Shown: positions 9,408 to 18,201, counted from the stretch's first letter. The stretch: 64,000 nt of DNA from an uncultured Paracoccaceae bacterium (GCA_947487205.1 CANKVU010000011.1:78493-142492); one strand, 5' to 3'. A program made the numbers and translations. The notes: a model not told the origin generated them from the sequence alone.

Positions 9408-11171
9408 CTAGAGCCCGCGTCCGCCGTCCCGGTCCCGCGCCTCTCGGGCTTCGCGCTCCCGCATCCAGCGCTCCGTCTCGCTTTCCGTCCGGTCCTCTTG
9501 TGCAGGGGCCTCCCGGGCCCCTTCCTGCGCGCGCCGGGTTGGCGCCGGTGCCGTGCGCTGGTCCGGCCAGTCCTGGTTGGCCTCTCCCGTCGGCTCCACT
9601 TCGTCGCTGGTTGCCGCGCGACCCTCTCCCCGGCCTCGGTCGTCCCGAGTCCGGTCGTGCGCGTAGATCCCGCCGATCTCGCCATGCATCTTCGCCAGCG
9701 CCGCTTCGCGCTGAGCAGGCGTTTCCGGCGGCTCGCCGTCTTCGGCCCGCGAGCGCGCCCGCTCGCTCGCCTCGCTCTCGGCGTATCGCCGGGCGAGTCC
9801 GACGGAAGGCGCCCCGCCGGCATACCGCTCGACCGTCGCATCCGCGTCGACCCCGTACCGGGCCGCGACGAGACGAACCTGGGCCTCCGTATCGGCCCTG
9901 ATCGCCCCGGCCGATGGGTCAGCCTCGGCAGATGCGGCGAGCCCCCGGTAGCGCCCGCTCGGGTCGGGCTCCCGGTAGTCACTCAGATCGGTTCGTCCCA
10001 AGCCCATCGCCGGGGCCGACTGCGCCTTCAGCTCCGCGATCCGTCGCTCGACCCGGACCCGCTCGGCGCCCGGCTCCAGCTGCGCCGCCGTGCGGTCCAG
10101 CATCTCGAAATTGGCGCGGACCTCTCCGCGCGTCTCGTCGAGCCCCTGGCTCATCCCCTGCATCTCCTGTCCTGCGGCTGGTTTCTCGTAGCTCTGTTCG
10201 CACAGGACCTTCCCCCGGGCCATGTCGTCCGAGACCCGGCGCAGGAGCGCGGCCTGGTCGGGGGCGTCGCGCTCGACCAGGCGGGCCTCGTGCGCGAAGC
10301 GGCGCGCGTGATGGATCAGCGCTGCCGCTGCGAGGATCGCGCTCTGCCGGGTATGGGCGGGCGCCGCGGCCGCGCGTCCCTCGTCCCGCGCCCGGCGATA
10401 CTCCGCGTCCGGCACGGGGCGGTCGTGGAGCGCCCGCTCGTAGCGGTTGGTCGCCTCGAGCTCGATCCCCTCGCGCGCGGCGACGTGGACCAGCGTGGAA
10501 CGCATGGCGTCGTAGTTCAGGTCGCTCCGCCGCGAGACTTTCAGCCAGGCCCCGTGATCCAACCCGCGCCGATGGACCACCACATGCATGTGCGGGTGAT
10601 CGCGATCGGTGTGGAAGGCGGTGTAGTAGTCGAAGGCGTCGCCCCCGTAGTCCCCGGAGCCGAACAGTTCCTCGGCCCAGGCGCGCCCGGCGCGCTCGGC
10701 CGCCGCGTGGCCCGCTTCCTGCGGGAAGCTGACGATGAAATGCGAGGTCCGGTCCGCCTTCCCGGACCCCTCTGGCGGCATCTGCCAGCCGGCCTCGAGC
10801 GCCGCGCGCTCGTCGGCGTCGATCTCCACGCCCATGTAGCGCTCGGACCGATGCAGCGGCTGCGCGCCGTCGCGCGAGAGATAGGCCATCTGCGCCTTCA
10901 GACCGCGCAGGTCGGAGGCGCCGCCCTTGCGGACCATCTTCACCACCGCTTGCGGGCGAGACCCGGGCCGGAGCGCCCCGCCCAGGCTGCTCGCGGAGCG
11001 CCGTGACACGTCCTCCCGGTGCTTCGCGGCAAGCCCGCCAGGGACAGTCCTCGGCTTGCGCGCCTGGTCGAAGCCGACCACGGCCCAGTCCTCGCCCATG
11101 ACGGCCTCGAGTGCCGAGACGGTCTCCGGCGCGTTGCGGCCCCGCTCGAGAAGATCCGGGACGGCGCTCAT
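9408..11171 (-). CDS. MobA/VirD2-type relaxase
   Basis: This 587-aa protein should nick oriT and stay bound to the transferred strand. The likely catalytic tyrosine is Tyr97 in MAYLSRDG (motif I). Residues 144-150 read HFIVSFP, and the metal-binding histidine motif III is HTDRDHPHMHVVV at 187-199. The C-terminal half is Arg/Glu/Ala-rich and probably helical, ending in a charged tail. The start overlaps the mobC stop by 4 bp, showing translational coupling. I have not assigned a MOB subclass beyond noting that the HxDxxHPHxH pattern fits the MOBP/VirD2-like group. Confidence 0.92.
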   Translation of the reverse strand: MSAVPDLLERGRNAPETVSALEAVMGEDWAVVGFDQARKPRTVPGGLAAKHREDVSRRSASSLGGALRPGSRPQAVVKMVRKGGASDLRGLKAQMAYLSRDGAQPLHRSERYMGVEIDADERAALEAGWQMPPEGSGKADRTSHFIVSFPQEAGHAAAERAGRAWAEELFGSGDYGGDAFDYYTAFHTDRDHPHMHVVVHRRGLDHGAWLKVSRRSDLNYDAMRSTLVHVAAREGIELEATNRYERALHDRPVPDAEYRRARDEGRAAAAPAHTRQSAILAAAALIHHARRFAHEARLVERDAPDQAALLRRVSDDMARGKVLCEQSYEKPAAGQEMQGMSQGLDETRGEVRANFEMLDRTAAQLEPGAERVRVERRIAELKAQSAPAMGLGRTDLSDYREPDPSGRYRGLAASAEADPSAGAIRADTEAQVRLVAARYGVDADATVERYAGGAPSVGLARRYAESEASERARSRAEDGEPPETPAQREAALAKMHGEIGGIYAHDRTRDDRGRGEGRAATSDEVEPTGEANQDWPDQRTAPAPTRRAQEGAREAPAQEDRTESETERWMREREAREARDRDGGRGL

Positions 11172-11644
11172 TCTCCGGCGGCCTTCTCCAGCCGGGCCAG
11201 GCCGTCCTCGCGGCGGGCCGCGAGACTGAGGATGCGCTGCATCTGCGCCTCGACGCGGCTCAGCTCCTTCCCGAGCGCGCGGCGCTCTTCCAGGAAGGCG
11301 ATGTAATCGGGATCCCGGGTCCGGTTCGCCGCACGGGCGATCTGGTTCACGTTCCGGGCGATGCCGCCGATCTGCCGCGTGGCCTCGCGCAGCTCCGCGG
11401 TGACCGCATCATCCACCTCCACGAACCCGGCGATCCGCCGCATCGCGATCCGGAGCGCCTGGCTGCGCGTCATGTCGAGGGCCGCGATCCGTTCATCGAA
11501 CTCCGCGACTTCGGCTTCCGTGGCCCGGATCGAGAAGACCTTGTCGGCCCGCTTGCGGCTCCCGGATGCCTCGGGATCGACCCAGTCGCCGGCCTTCATC
11601 CGGCGGCGCGCCCAATCCGGCGGGCCGGTGTCCTGCGGTGCCAT
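11168..11644 (-). CDS. mobC: MobC-like relaxosome accessory protein
   Basis: This is a 158-aa protein with a ribbon-helix-helix-like segment (KVFSIRATEAEVAEFDERIA, then MTRSQALRIAMRRI). The hallmark of the bacterial mobilisation family, GGIARNVNQIARAAN, lies near residues 92-106, followed by a coiled coil. By family knowledge it helps the relaxase by binding and distorting oriT DNA. It is the first gene of the mobC-relaxase-traG operon and lies next to the candidate oriT at 11.7 kb. Confidence 0.87.
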   Translation of the reverse strand: MAPQDTGPPDWARRRMKAGDWVDPEASGSRKRADKVFSIRATEAEVAEFDERIAALDMTRSQALRIAMRRIAGFVEVDDAVTAELREATRQIGGIARNVNQIARAANRTRDPDYIAFLEERRALGKELSRVEAQMQRILSLAARREDGLARLEKAAGE

Positions 11645-11680
11645 GTCGGGGATCTCCGGCTCGGGGCGGTCTTACTTATG

Positions 11681-11715
11681 GTTGTGTGTTACACAACTAT
11701 ATTTCCTGCCAAGGA
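11681..11715. other. Candidate origin of transfer (oriT)
   Basis: Just upstream of mobC lies a perfect inverted repeat with 7-bp arms: GTTGTGT at 11681-11687 and ACACAAC at 11691-11697, with a 3-base loop. A few bases later, 11701-11710 reads ATTTCCTGCC. This resembles the YATCCTG|Y nic core of RP4/Ti-type relaxases. The nic-like core is itself bracketed by TTCCT and AGGAA. An inverted repeat next to a nic core beside divergent mob and virC operons is the classic oriT layout. The exact nick position is a guess. Confidence 0.45.
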
Positions 11716-11929
11716 ACAACCACCCACCGCGTCTTTTTGCGTCTGCAGCATGGACCCATTTGCACCGGCACAAGAGGCCGCGCGGCATGGCGGAACCGTG
11801 TTGTCGGTCAGCAGGGCGGTGGCCCCTGAGGGCCGCTCTGCGGGGCCGTGAGAGGGCGATCGGGCCATCGCGGCACCGCGGGCCGCTCCGGGAAGGGAAA
11901 GGCCGGGAGCGAGCCATTCACGGGGATTT

Positions 11930-12215
11930 CTTGCTGCGCCTGCTCCATCTGCGTCGGTTGCTCCCTCTGCTAGACCTGAGCCCCGCGCTCGCAATGGTGG
12001 CACCGCGCCTTGTGCGCCGCGCGGTCTTTCTGCGCCGCCGGCTCCATCTGGTAATCATGCTCCACCTGCGCTCAGCGTTGCTGCTGCGCCTTGCGCGCCC
12101 CGTGCACTCCCAGGTCCTGATGCGCGTCCTGCTGCCCTTGATGCCCCTGCGCTCTCTGCGCCACAGGGTGCCTGCGCGCCCCGTGGTCCTGCCGCGCCGG
12201 AGACTCTAGGGCCCG
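11930..12215. other. Strand-biased low-complexity spacer between mobC and virC1
   Basis: About 285 bp are built of recurring short words such as CTGCGCC, CTGCTCC and CTGCTGC on the plus strand (GCGCAG/GGAGCAG on the minus strand). The result is Leu/Arg-rich readings on one strand and Gln-rich ones on the other. No frame has a convincing start with a ribosome site. It could be a degenerate Gln-rich gene or a non-coding element near oriT. Confidence 0.35.
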
Positions 12216-12317
12216 CAGGAGGTCTCGACGCGGGGCATCAGGAACGGGATCTCCGGTCGCCACCCTGCTGGCCGCAGGGCGGGGCACGAGAGGCACCCAG
12301 AGGCGAAAGGGCCATCG

Positions 12318-13061
12318 ATGAAAACGATCACCTTCATGTCGTTCAAGGGCGGGGCCGGGAAATCGACCTCGCTCTATCTCCTGGTCGCGGCCCTGAACGA
12401 ACGCGGCAAGCGCGTTGCCGTGATCAACGCCGACCGCAACAACGTGCTGCATGAATGGCGGGACTACGGGCGCGGCTGCGGCACCTGGGACGAGACCATC
12501 AAGGTCTCAAATGCCGTCGACGACGAGGACCTATCGAAGGCAGCCGAAGAAGCCGAAAGCTTCGGGGCCGACTACCTCGTCATCGACACGGCCGGCGGCG
12601 GCTCGGACATCAACGATGCCATTCTCTACAACTCGGACATGGTGGTCATCCCGTGCGATCTCGGCCAGCAGGAACTCGACCAGACCCTGCAGACGTTGCA
12701 GTACGTCCAGCAATACCTGGCCGAGACGGGCGGCAACGCCCTCTCGGGCTTCCTGTTGAACCGCGTGCCCCTGTCCAACGACAGGTTCTCGGTCGACGAG
12801 GCCGAGTGCTGGGACGTCGTGAAATCGCTGCCGATCTTCGGGACACGGATCCCGGACGACAAGAGGATCAAGGGGCAAAAGACGAGGGGCCTGATGAACC
12901 TCTTCCGGGATCAACTCGAATCCGCCAAGGCCTCCCGGTTCCGGGCGCCGCATTACACGCGGCTTCTCAGGATCGGCCATGACCTCGTCGACGAGATCGA
13001 CGCGGCCTTCGGGGAAATGGAGACCGGTCTCGGTCGCGAGGTGGAACGCGATGCCGTTTAA
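12318..13061 (+). CDS. virC1: VirC1-like ParA-family ATPase
   Basis: This is a 247-aa ParA/MinD-type ATPase. Walker A KGGAGKST lies at 10-17, the A' region VAVINADRNN near 34-43, and VIDTAGGGSDINDAILYNSD near 87-106. It lacks an N-terminal HTH, unlike the partition ParA at 0.7-2.1 kb, and its neighbours are mob genes rather than parB. In Agrobacterium, VirC1 binds overdrive DNA beside the T-DNA border and recruits the relaxosome to the coupling protein. The position beside oriT and the following VirC2-like gene support that role here. A second partition ATPase is the alternative. It overlaps the next gene by 11 bp. Confidence 0.75.
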   Translation: MKTITFMSFKGGAGKSTSLYLLVAALNERGKRVAVINADRNNVLHEWRDYGRGCGTWDETIKVSNAVDDEDLSKAAEEAESFGADYLVIDTAGGGSDINDAILYNSDMVVIPCDLGQQELDQTLQTLQYVQQYLAETGGNALSGFLLNRVPLSNDRFSVDEAECWDVVKSLPIFGTRIPDDKRIKGQKTRGLMNLFRDQLESAKASRFRAPHYTRLLRIGHDLVDEIDAAFGEMETGLGREVERDAV

Positions 13062-13821
13062 GAAACCCCCGAAAGGCCCCGACCACCTGACGCGGCGGTT
13101 CGGCGCCTCTGCCAAAGACCGTGAGGGTCGCGAGCGCCAAGCGGGAACGTTGATGGCGGAGGGCGAGAAAGCCGCGCAACCGGCAGAGGGCGCCGCGGAA
13201 CCGACACCTGCTGCGAACGCACGCGATACCGCGGGGTCGCTGGGCCGGCAAAGACCTGTGGTGTCGAACGCGGAACCTGTCGACGCGTCTTCCCGCACGG
13301 TTTCGTCCACCGCACCGGTACGGAAAGCTACGTTGGATCATTCGACGCGCGAGCGGACCTCCACGCGGATTGAGGACAGACTAGAACCGATCCCACATGG
13401 GCCGGAGCCGCGCAGGAATGACCCCAGTCCATCTCGAGGGCCTCGAAGCCAAGCGTCTTCTGCGACCAGGGTGGTCGCCAACGGCACCGTCGAGATCACG
13501 GGGTATGTCTACGCTCCGCTGGCGGGCGCGGCGGGCGCGTATGACCAGCTCGTCAGCGCGTACGGGGAAAAGGATGCGCTGCGTTTCGCCTTGAATACCG
13601 GTCTCGAAGACCTTGACCGGACGTTGTCTGCCGGCGCGCCGATCGAACCGATGGAGGGCTATGCCACCAGGAGGGATCGGATCCGGGTCAAGCGCCGGCT
13701 GTCGGCAGATGCCGCGGACCGGGCCTTGCAGCATATCGATCCGTTCGGGATGCTTTCGCAGTATCCATTCGGCACGCGTCTGTGGAAGGCAGCGCTCGGT
13801 CTCTTTCTGGCCAGGGGCTGA
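13051..13821 (+). CDS. virC2: VirC2-like DNA-binding protein
   Basis: This 256-aa protein starts inside the virC1 3' end, so the two are co-translated. The first 140 residues are polar and probably disordered. The last 115 or so form the folded part, with VEITGYVYAPLAGAAGAYDQ, then EKDALRFALNTGLEDLDRTL and a basic RDRIRVKRRL. This matches the shape of VirC2 proteins, whose C-terminal ribbon-helix-helix-like domain binds overdrive DNA. Recognition rests partly on the partner gene; sequence resemblance alone is moderate. Confidence 0.6.
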   Translation: MPFKKPPKGPDHLTRRFGASAKDREGRERQAGTLMAEGEKAAQPAEGAAEPTPAANARDTAGSLGRQRPVVSNAEPVDASSRTVSSTAPVRKATLDHSTRERTSTRIEDRLEPIPHGPEPRRNDPSPSRGPRSQASSATRVVANGTVEITGYVYAPLAGAAGAYDQLVSAYGEKDALRFALNTGLEDLDRTLSAGAPIEPMEGYATRRDRIRVKRRLSADAADRALQHIDPFGMLSQYPFGTRLWKAALGLFLARG

Positions 13822-13993
13822 CCCGCCGGCTCCGGCCACCGCTATATCTCCGCACATTCTGACGGACAGTAGGCCGCGTCCGACCCGGGAGCATGCTTAG
13901 AAAGGGACAACGCGCAGACAGGCCCGATACCGGTTCCGGCGATCCCGAGCGCCCGGCCTGGACGGGGTTCGCCGGCCAGCGAGAGGTGCCCAC

Positions 13994-14140
13994 ATGGTCA
14001 TCCTTCAAATGGCCGCAACCGCCTATTGCCTCGCGGTGGTCAGCGCGACCTGGTGCATCCGGCGGTCGCGGATGGCAGCCCCGGCCTGGCCGGCGGCGCA
14101 GGGCACGATCCCATTGACCGGTCCGGCGCGCCGTTATTAA
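13994..14140 (+). CDS. Possible 48-aa membrane peptide
   Basis: A short reading starts with ATG at 13994, preceded by GAGAGG about 8 bases upstream, and ends with TAA at 14138. It has one hydrophobic segment (VILQMAATAYCLAVVSATW) followed by a basic tail, the shape of a single-span membrane peptide. I do not recognise it. It is the only support for a gene in the 570-bp gap between virC2 and the next minus-strand gene; the rest of that gap shows nothing I can name. Confidence 0.3.
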   Translation: MVILQMAATAYCLAVVSATWCIRRSRMAAPAWPAAQGTIPLTGPARRY

Positions 14141-14392
14141 CGGGTGTCGTGCGCACGAATGCCGGTTCAGCTTCACCGCGCACAGGCCCTGCCGTGGTTG
14201 CGCGGCGGGGCCTCTCCTGAATTTCGCCATGGGTCGCAACGGATCCTTAATCGACGCCGTGCTTCCTGGAGCCTGCTCTGAGTTCTCTGGCTCCGGACCA
14301 GCGCACCGGCCCCGTCGCGACAACGCAGCGGGGCCTACCCACGGGTAGACCCTGCAAAAGGCAGGGTCGGACAGGGCCGCGAGGCAAAGGCT

Positions 14393-14923
14393 CTACCGCG
14401 ATCCCGCTCTGGGCCGCGAGATGACGCCTTCACCCTCGATCGCGTGGGTCCAGCCCTCGGTGATGCGGGTGAGCCGTGTGCCGTCGCCGGAGACGTTGAT
14501 CTGGGTCTCGGGACCGAGCCGGGTGAACGACCCGTCCGCCTCGATCCTGGTCGTGTCCGTGGCGCCGTCGAGCTGGCGCCGCACGGATCCGTCGGCTCCG
14601 ACCAGCACCCAGGCGCCCGCGACGCGCACGCGAACCTCGTGGTGGTCCGCGACGATGCCGGTCCAGCCCACCGCCGCGTCGGGGTCTCGGCGCAGCACGA
14701 GCTTGTCGGGGTGCATCTTGATCTGGACGTCACACGCGTCTCCGTCGCCCCGGACATTGATGAAGGCCTCCTTGTCCTCCGGGTCGTCGGGCAGGCGCGC
14801 GGTCGCATCGTTCGGCCGCCACATGACGGGCTCGTTGCGCCGCGCCCCCTCCTTGGTCTTGTGGAACGCGAGGAGCAGCTGGGCGGAGCGCCAGAGGGAC
14901 TTGACCGGGGCAGGGGCGTTCAC
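14393..14923 (-). CDS. Hypothetical protein, beta-rich
   Basis: This 176-aa protein is of no family I can name. After a short helical N-terminus it is rich in alternating beta-type segments (AFINVRGDGDACDVQIKMHP, VRVRVAGAWVLVGADGSVRR, TQINVSGDGTRLTRITEGWT). That pattern recalls phage-baseplate or relaxase-region beta-helix proteins, but I would not assign it. It overlaps the preceding 61-aa gene by 4 bp (ATGA), supporting both as coupled genes. Confidence 0.65.
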   Translation of the reverse strand: MNAPAPVKSLWRSAQLLLAFHKTKEGARRNEPVMWRPNDATARLPDDPEDKEAFINVRGDGDACDVQIKMHPDKLVLRRDPDAAVGWTGIVADHHEVRVRVAGAWVLVGADGSVRRQLDGATDTTRIEADGSFTRLGPETQINVSGDGTRLTRITEGWTHAIEGEGVISRPRAGSR

Positions 14924-15105
14924 GGCGCCCTCCTATCGCGGATCCGGCCAGCGGTCCGCATCATGTCGGCGATGGTGATCTCGGGGCCGCGGCTCAGGAG
15001 GCTCCCGGCGAAGCGGATCGTCACCGTCCCGTCGCCGTGACGTTCGATCAGCTCGCCCCGGATCGTTCCACCGATGGACTCGCTATGGATGGCTGCTGTG
15101 TTCAT
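14920..15105 (-). CDS. Hypothetical 61-aa protein
   Basis: This small acidic/basic mixed protein reads GTIRGELIERHGDGTVTIRF in the middle and ends in RIRDRRAP. It starts with ATG at 15105, with no strong ribosome site. Its stop overlaps the next gene by 4 bp, which is the main reason to accept it. A much longer open frame extends upstream but is Arg/Pro-rich shadow. Function is unknown. Confidence 0.5.
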   Translation of the reverse strand: MNTAAIHSESIGGTIRGELIERHGDGTVTIRFAGSLLSRGPEITIADMMRTAGRIRDRRAP

Positions 15106-15233
15106 GGAAGGGCCTCGGGAAGTTCGTGTGGATCCGATCGCCTTGCAGGCAGTGGCGACACGAGCCGATTCTATCAGGGCGGGATCCGCGCCACCAACGA
15201 AACAAGGGGGATCGGCGGGTTTCGGGGACCCGT

Positions 15234-15587
15234 TTACGGGAGCGTGGCATCGCTGCCCCGGTCGCGCATCCGGGCGCGGCGGCGCAAGGCGCGACCGCTC
15301 GGTTCCTCTGTCACGATCACGGCGGCGTCGACCAGGAAAGCGTCCGAGAGGGGACCGACCCGCCCTGTGGCGAGGTCGCGGACCTGGGCAAGATGCCCGC
15401 CGGCAATGCGCTTCGTCACGACCCGGCCGCGTTCTACGGTGGCATACTCGCGCGGCAGCCACGCCTCGACGCGGATCTTCCGGCCCCGGACCAGGGCGAT
15501 GGTGCCGACCGGCACGGTGCCAACATCGCGGATGCGGCCCGCGAGTTCGACGCGGCGGTGACGCTGGGCGTGGTACTGGCGGATCAT
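15234..15587 (-). CDS. Hypothetical basic protein
   Basis: This 117-aa protein of pI well above neutral starts MIRQYHAQRHRRVELAGRIR. It then has beta-like segments (VPVGTIALVRGRKIRVEAWL, RVVTKRIAGGHLAQVRDLAT). The ATG at 15587 overlaps the stop of the frameshifted upstream gene (ATGA). That overlap shows the ancestral organisation even though, in the present sequence, the upstream frame runs straight into this one. No known domain was recognised. Confidence 0.6.
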   Translation of the reverse strand: MIRQYHAQRHRRVELAGRIRDVGTVPVGTIALVRGRKIRVEAWLPREYATVERGRVVTKRIAGGHLAQVRDLATGRVGPLSDAFLVDAAVIVTEEPSGRALRRRARMRDRGSDATLP

Positions 15588-15860
15588 TGGCCGATCTCCT
15601 CGAACAGGGCGGCGACCCGCTCCTCGAGCGCCGCGTCCTCGGTAACGTCCCGCCACGCGGTACTCGGAGACGGCGTTGATCCGTTCGCAGAGCGCGTCGA
15701 TCCGGTCGGCGTCGATCCGCTCGAAATCGCCCTCCTCGGTCGCGATCTCCTCGATGGCCTCCGGCAGGGCAGGGGTCTCCTGGAGGAGGGGCAGGGCGGC
15801 GAGGATGGTCGCCAGCTCGTAGCGGTCGATGTCGGCGATGGCGGTGCAGTGCAGGGGCAT
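15584..15860 (-). pseudogene. Hypothetical acidic protein with apparent 1-base frameshift
   Basis: The reading begins with ATG at 15860 behind a GGAG ribosome site and gives a plausible acidic helical protein (LATILAALPLLQETPALPEA, then EEIATEEGDFERIDADRIDA). Near 15655 the frame turns Arg/Gly-rich. Shifting by one base restores VTEDAALEERVAALFEEIGQ and a stop at 15584 that overlaps the next ATG. Left as is, translation would fuse it to the downstream gene as a 208-aa product. This could be true decay or a base-calling error. Confidence 0.5.
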
Positions 15861-15937
15861 GACGGTCTCCGTTGGTGTCCCGGTCTCTCGATCCGGCAAG
15901 GGTCGCCCCACGCGAAGCCGTCTTTCCTCTCTCTACC

Positions 15938-15952
15938 CGGTCCGAAGGACCG
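15938..15952 (-). other. Leader hairpin before the 15,860 gene
   Basis: CGGTCC-GAA-GGACCG forms a perfect 6-bp stem. On the minus strand it is followed by a purine-rich GTAGAGAGAGGAAAG tract and CGGCTTCGCGTGG. Nearly the same tract appears on the minus strand near 43,245. No gene ends just upstream, so it looks like a 5' leader rather than a terminator. Confidence 0.4.
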
Positions 15953-17068
15953 TCTCGGGTCGGAGCTGTCCCCATGGGTCGAGGCGGACGCGCCATCATC
16001 CAGCGAAGGGAGACGAGGCCATTGTGGTCAGGTCCGGCCCCCGCGCCAGCGACCGTCACCCGAAGGGCCGAGAGCGGGCGGTCCGACCGACCATGCGGCC
16101 GTGGCGGGATGTGGCTCCGGAGGAGACGGATCCCGCCACGGTTGGCCGCCGGGAGGGCAGGGCGTTCGGGCTCGGGGAGGCCCGCCGGAAGTGGGCCGAG
16201 TAGGGCGCGGTCCCGTCCGGCGCCCGCCGGGCGGGAGGTGCCATGATGCTTCTCCTTGTTCCCCGCCCCGATCCGGTTCTCCACAGGCCCTCGCTCGATA
16301 CCTTTGGTCTCGCTCGGGCCTGCTTCGCTCCGTGCCTCAGCTCCCAAGGTCGCTCCGGCCCGGAGTGGATAACCGGCTCGGGCCTACCGGATCGCAATCG
16401 GCGGCGGAGTGACAGACCGGAGCCGTCGCGGCCGCTTCGGCTGCGGGTCGTGCGCGCGACGCCGCGCGACTGCGCGACGGGGCACCAGCCCCGTTCCCCA
16501 CCCGACCCGCGAAGCCGAGGATGGGGGCGAGGGTCGCCACCTGGGGGCGGCGATCGGCGGCGTGGCACGGTCGCCTGTAGGCATGATGTTTCACGCGGCC
16601 CTCCGATCCGCCGCAGGCGGGGCGGAGGTTAACAGCCGCGTTCGATCTTGTTCATTCGGGCGGGACGACGAGGCCGCGCCGCAAGTGGCGCTTAGCCCCA
16701 GCCGCAGCGCTTGACGGCACGGGTACGTCCGACGCACTTTGGCCGCCACGGGCTCGGGAGGAGGTCGGACGGCGACCCCGGGAGGAGTGGGGCCGCCGTC
16801 CTGATCCGGGCTCGGGAGGAGGTGAGCCTGATCGCCTCACGGCGAATTGCCGTGCGTAGTCGCATTTTGCCAAACATGCGTGCGCTGCTGTCCGGGCCTG
16901 ATACGTTCTTCAGCCACGCTTGTGTTATCGCACGTACCGCGGGTGCGGCCCCGCGCGGGCAGCGCCACGTCCTGTTGAGGCGGGGGCGCCAGTCCCCGCT
17001 TCGCCAGGACTACGTCACCGGCTCGCCACACCAGGGCGACGGCTCCGACCTGGGCGCGGCGCGCACGA
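15953..17068. other. Gap without a supported gene
   Basis: Several long frames are open on both strands, as expected at this GC content, but none has a convincing start, ribosome site and protein-like composition together. A 16-bp direct repeat (GGGCTCGGGAGGAGGT) occurs at 16750-16765 and 16808-16823. A plus-strand reading ending LGEARRKWAE at 16203 resembles one at 18.75 kb (LGEASRRWAS), hinting at two decayed copies of a small gene. Otherwise I see nothing here. Confidence 0.4.
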
Positions 17069-17095
17069 AAAAGGGCGACCTTCGCGGGCCGCCCT
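17069..17095 (-). terminator. Intrinsic terminator of the DUF2493 gene
   Basis: On the minus strand, AGGGCGGCC pairs with GGTCGCCCT around a short loop and is followed by TTTTT. It lies about 25 bp past the stop of the DUF2493 gene. Confidence 0.75.
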
Positions 17096-17120
17096 GTCTC
17101 GGGGTTTTATGGGGTGCGGG

Positions 17121-18014
17121 TCAGGCGGCCCGCTGCGCCTCCGGCTTCGGGACGCGGGCGACGTGCAATCCCTTGCCCTCGGCCTTCTCGGCCAAGTTGA
17201 GGCCGATCCCGCCGCCGCCGAAGAGGATCACGCCGGCAATCCGGGCGGTCAGCATCTCGTCATTGGCACGGAACGGGGCGGCCTTGTTGAACGCAGGCCA
17301 GTTCGGGCGGAACAGGACTTGCGGCACCTTGCGCGATTTCGCCCATGCGGCGGCGATGCGCTCGGCCCCGCGCGATCCCTTATGGCAAAGCACCATGTCG
17401 GGGACGCGCTCGCGGGCCACGTCCAGCCGCCGCCAGATTGCGGCGGTGTCGATCCAGTTGGCATCCCCCGCCACGGCGATCTTCGTTCCCGTGACCTTGT
17501 TGCGCTCGGCGTCGGCCCGGTCGGCGGCGTCCAGCAGCTTTTTCGCCTCAAAGACTGCGCCGGTCTCCATCGCGCGGCGCGTGGTCCGGTCGCCGGTAAC
17601 GGGGGTGTAATGCTCGCCCGTCTCGCTCTCGTAAAGCTGCGCGGCTTCCTCGGCCATGAGTTTCAGCGCGTCGGCCTTCTCTTGCAGGATCGTGAACAGC
17701 CGGGTCGTCTCGTCCAGCTCCTGCTCTGCAATCTCGCTGCCGTCCTGCGATCCGATCAGCGAACGGGCCTTCACCTTCTGACGGTCGGCGGCTTGGTCCA
17801 GCGCCACGGCGCGGCGCTGCAACATGGTCGCGAAGGCATAGGCGAGGGGTTCCACCTCGGAGCCGAGCCCGGTGCCCTGAAGGGTGCCGATCAATGCCTC
17901 GAACGCTTCGCCCACGGCGCGGCCCTGCAACTCGTCGTCGTTCGGGAGGGGCAGGTCGTCGCTGCCGTTCTCGGTGAGGCCGAACAATTCGATTTCGTCG
18001 TAGGTCGTGAGCAT
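17121..18014 (-). CDS. DUF2493 (YspA, SLOG-fold) protein
   Basis: This 297-aa protein is helical in its first 170 residues (EQELDETTRLFTILQEKADA). A C-terminal Rossmann-like domain begins TKIAVAGDANWIDTAAIWRR near 178 and continues VPDMVLCHKGSRGAERIAAA. That GxRGAE pattern is typical of DUF2493/cpYpsA-related SLOG proteins, predicted to bind nucleotide-derived ligands. Such genes are common on Rhodobacterales plasmids, with no proven role. The ATG at 18014 has AAGGAA seven bases upstream, so I prefer it to 18044. A terminator follows the gene. Confidence 0.82.
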   Translation of the reverse strand: MLTTYDEIELFGLTENGSDDLPLPNDDELQGRAVGEAFEALIGTLQGTGLGSEVEPLAYAFATMLQRRAVALDQAADRQKVKARSLIGSQDGSEIAEQELDETTRLFTILQEKADALKLMAEEAAQLYESETGEHYTPVTGDRTTRRAMETGAVFEAKKLLDAADRADAERNKVTGTKIAVAGDANWIDTAAIWRRLDVARERVPDMVLCHKGSRGAERIAAAWAKSRKVPQVLFRPNWPAFNKAAPFRANDEMLTARIAGVILFGGGGIGLNLAEKAEGKGLHVARVPKPEAQRAA

Positions 18015-18201
18015 CGGGGTCGTTCCTTGATGTGCGCCGGACATTTCCGGCTTTGGAGGGGAGCGCCATTCGCTTTCCCTGCATCCTTTTTACTAATTAA
18101 ATCGGACCCAAGCTAATGATTTTTCAGTGTTTTCAGCGGATTGTTCTCTTGCGAAGATTTCCCCAATCCGCTTGTTTTGAGTCCTGTTGCTGGCGCACAT
18201 C

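Noticed and set aside
9369..11006. Long plus-strand open frame of 545 codons opposite the relaxase
   Set aside because: Arg/Pro/Leu-rich composition and no ribosome site; the opposite strand encodes a clear relaxase with catalytic motifs.
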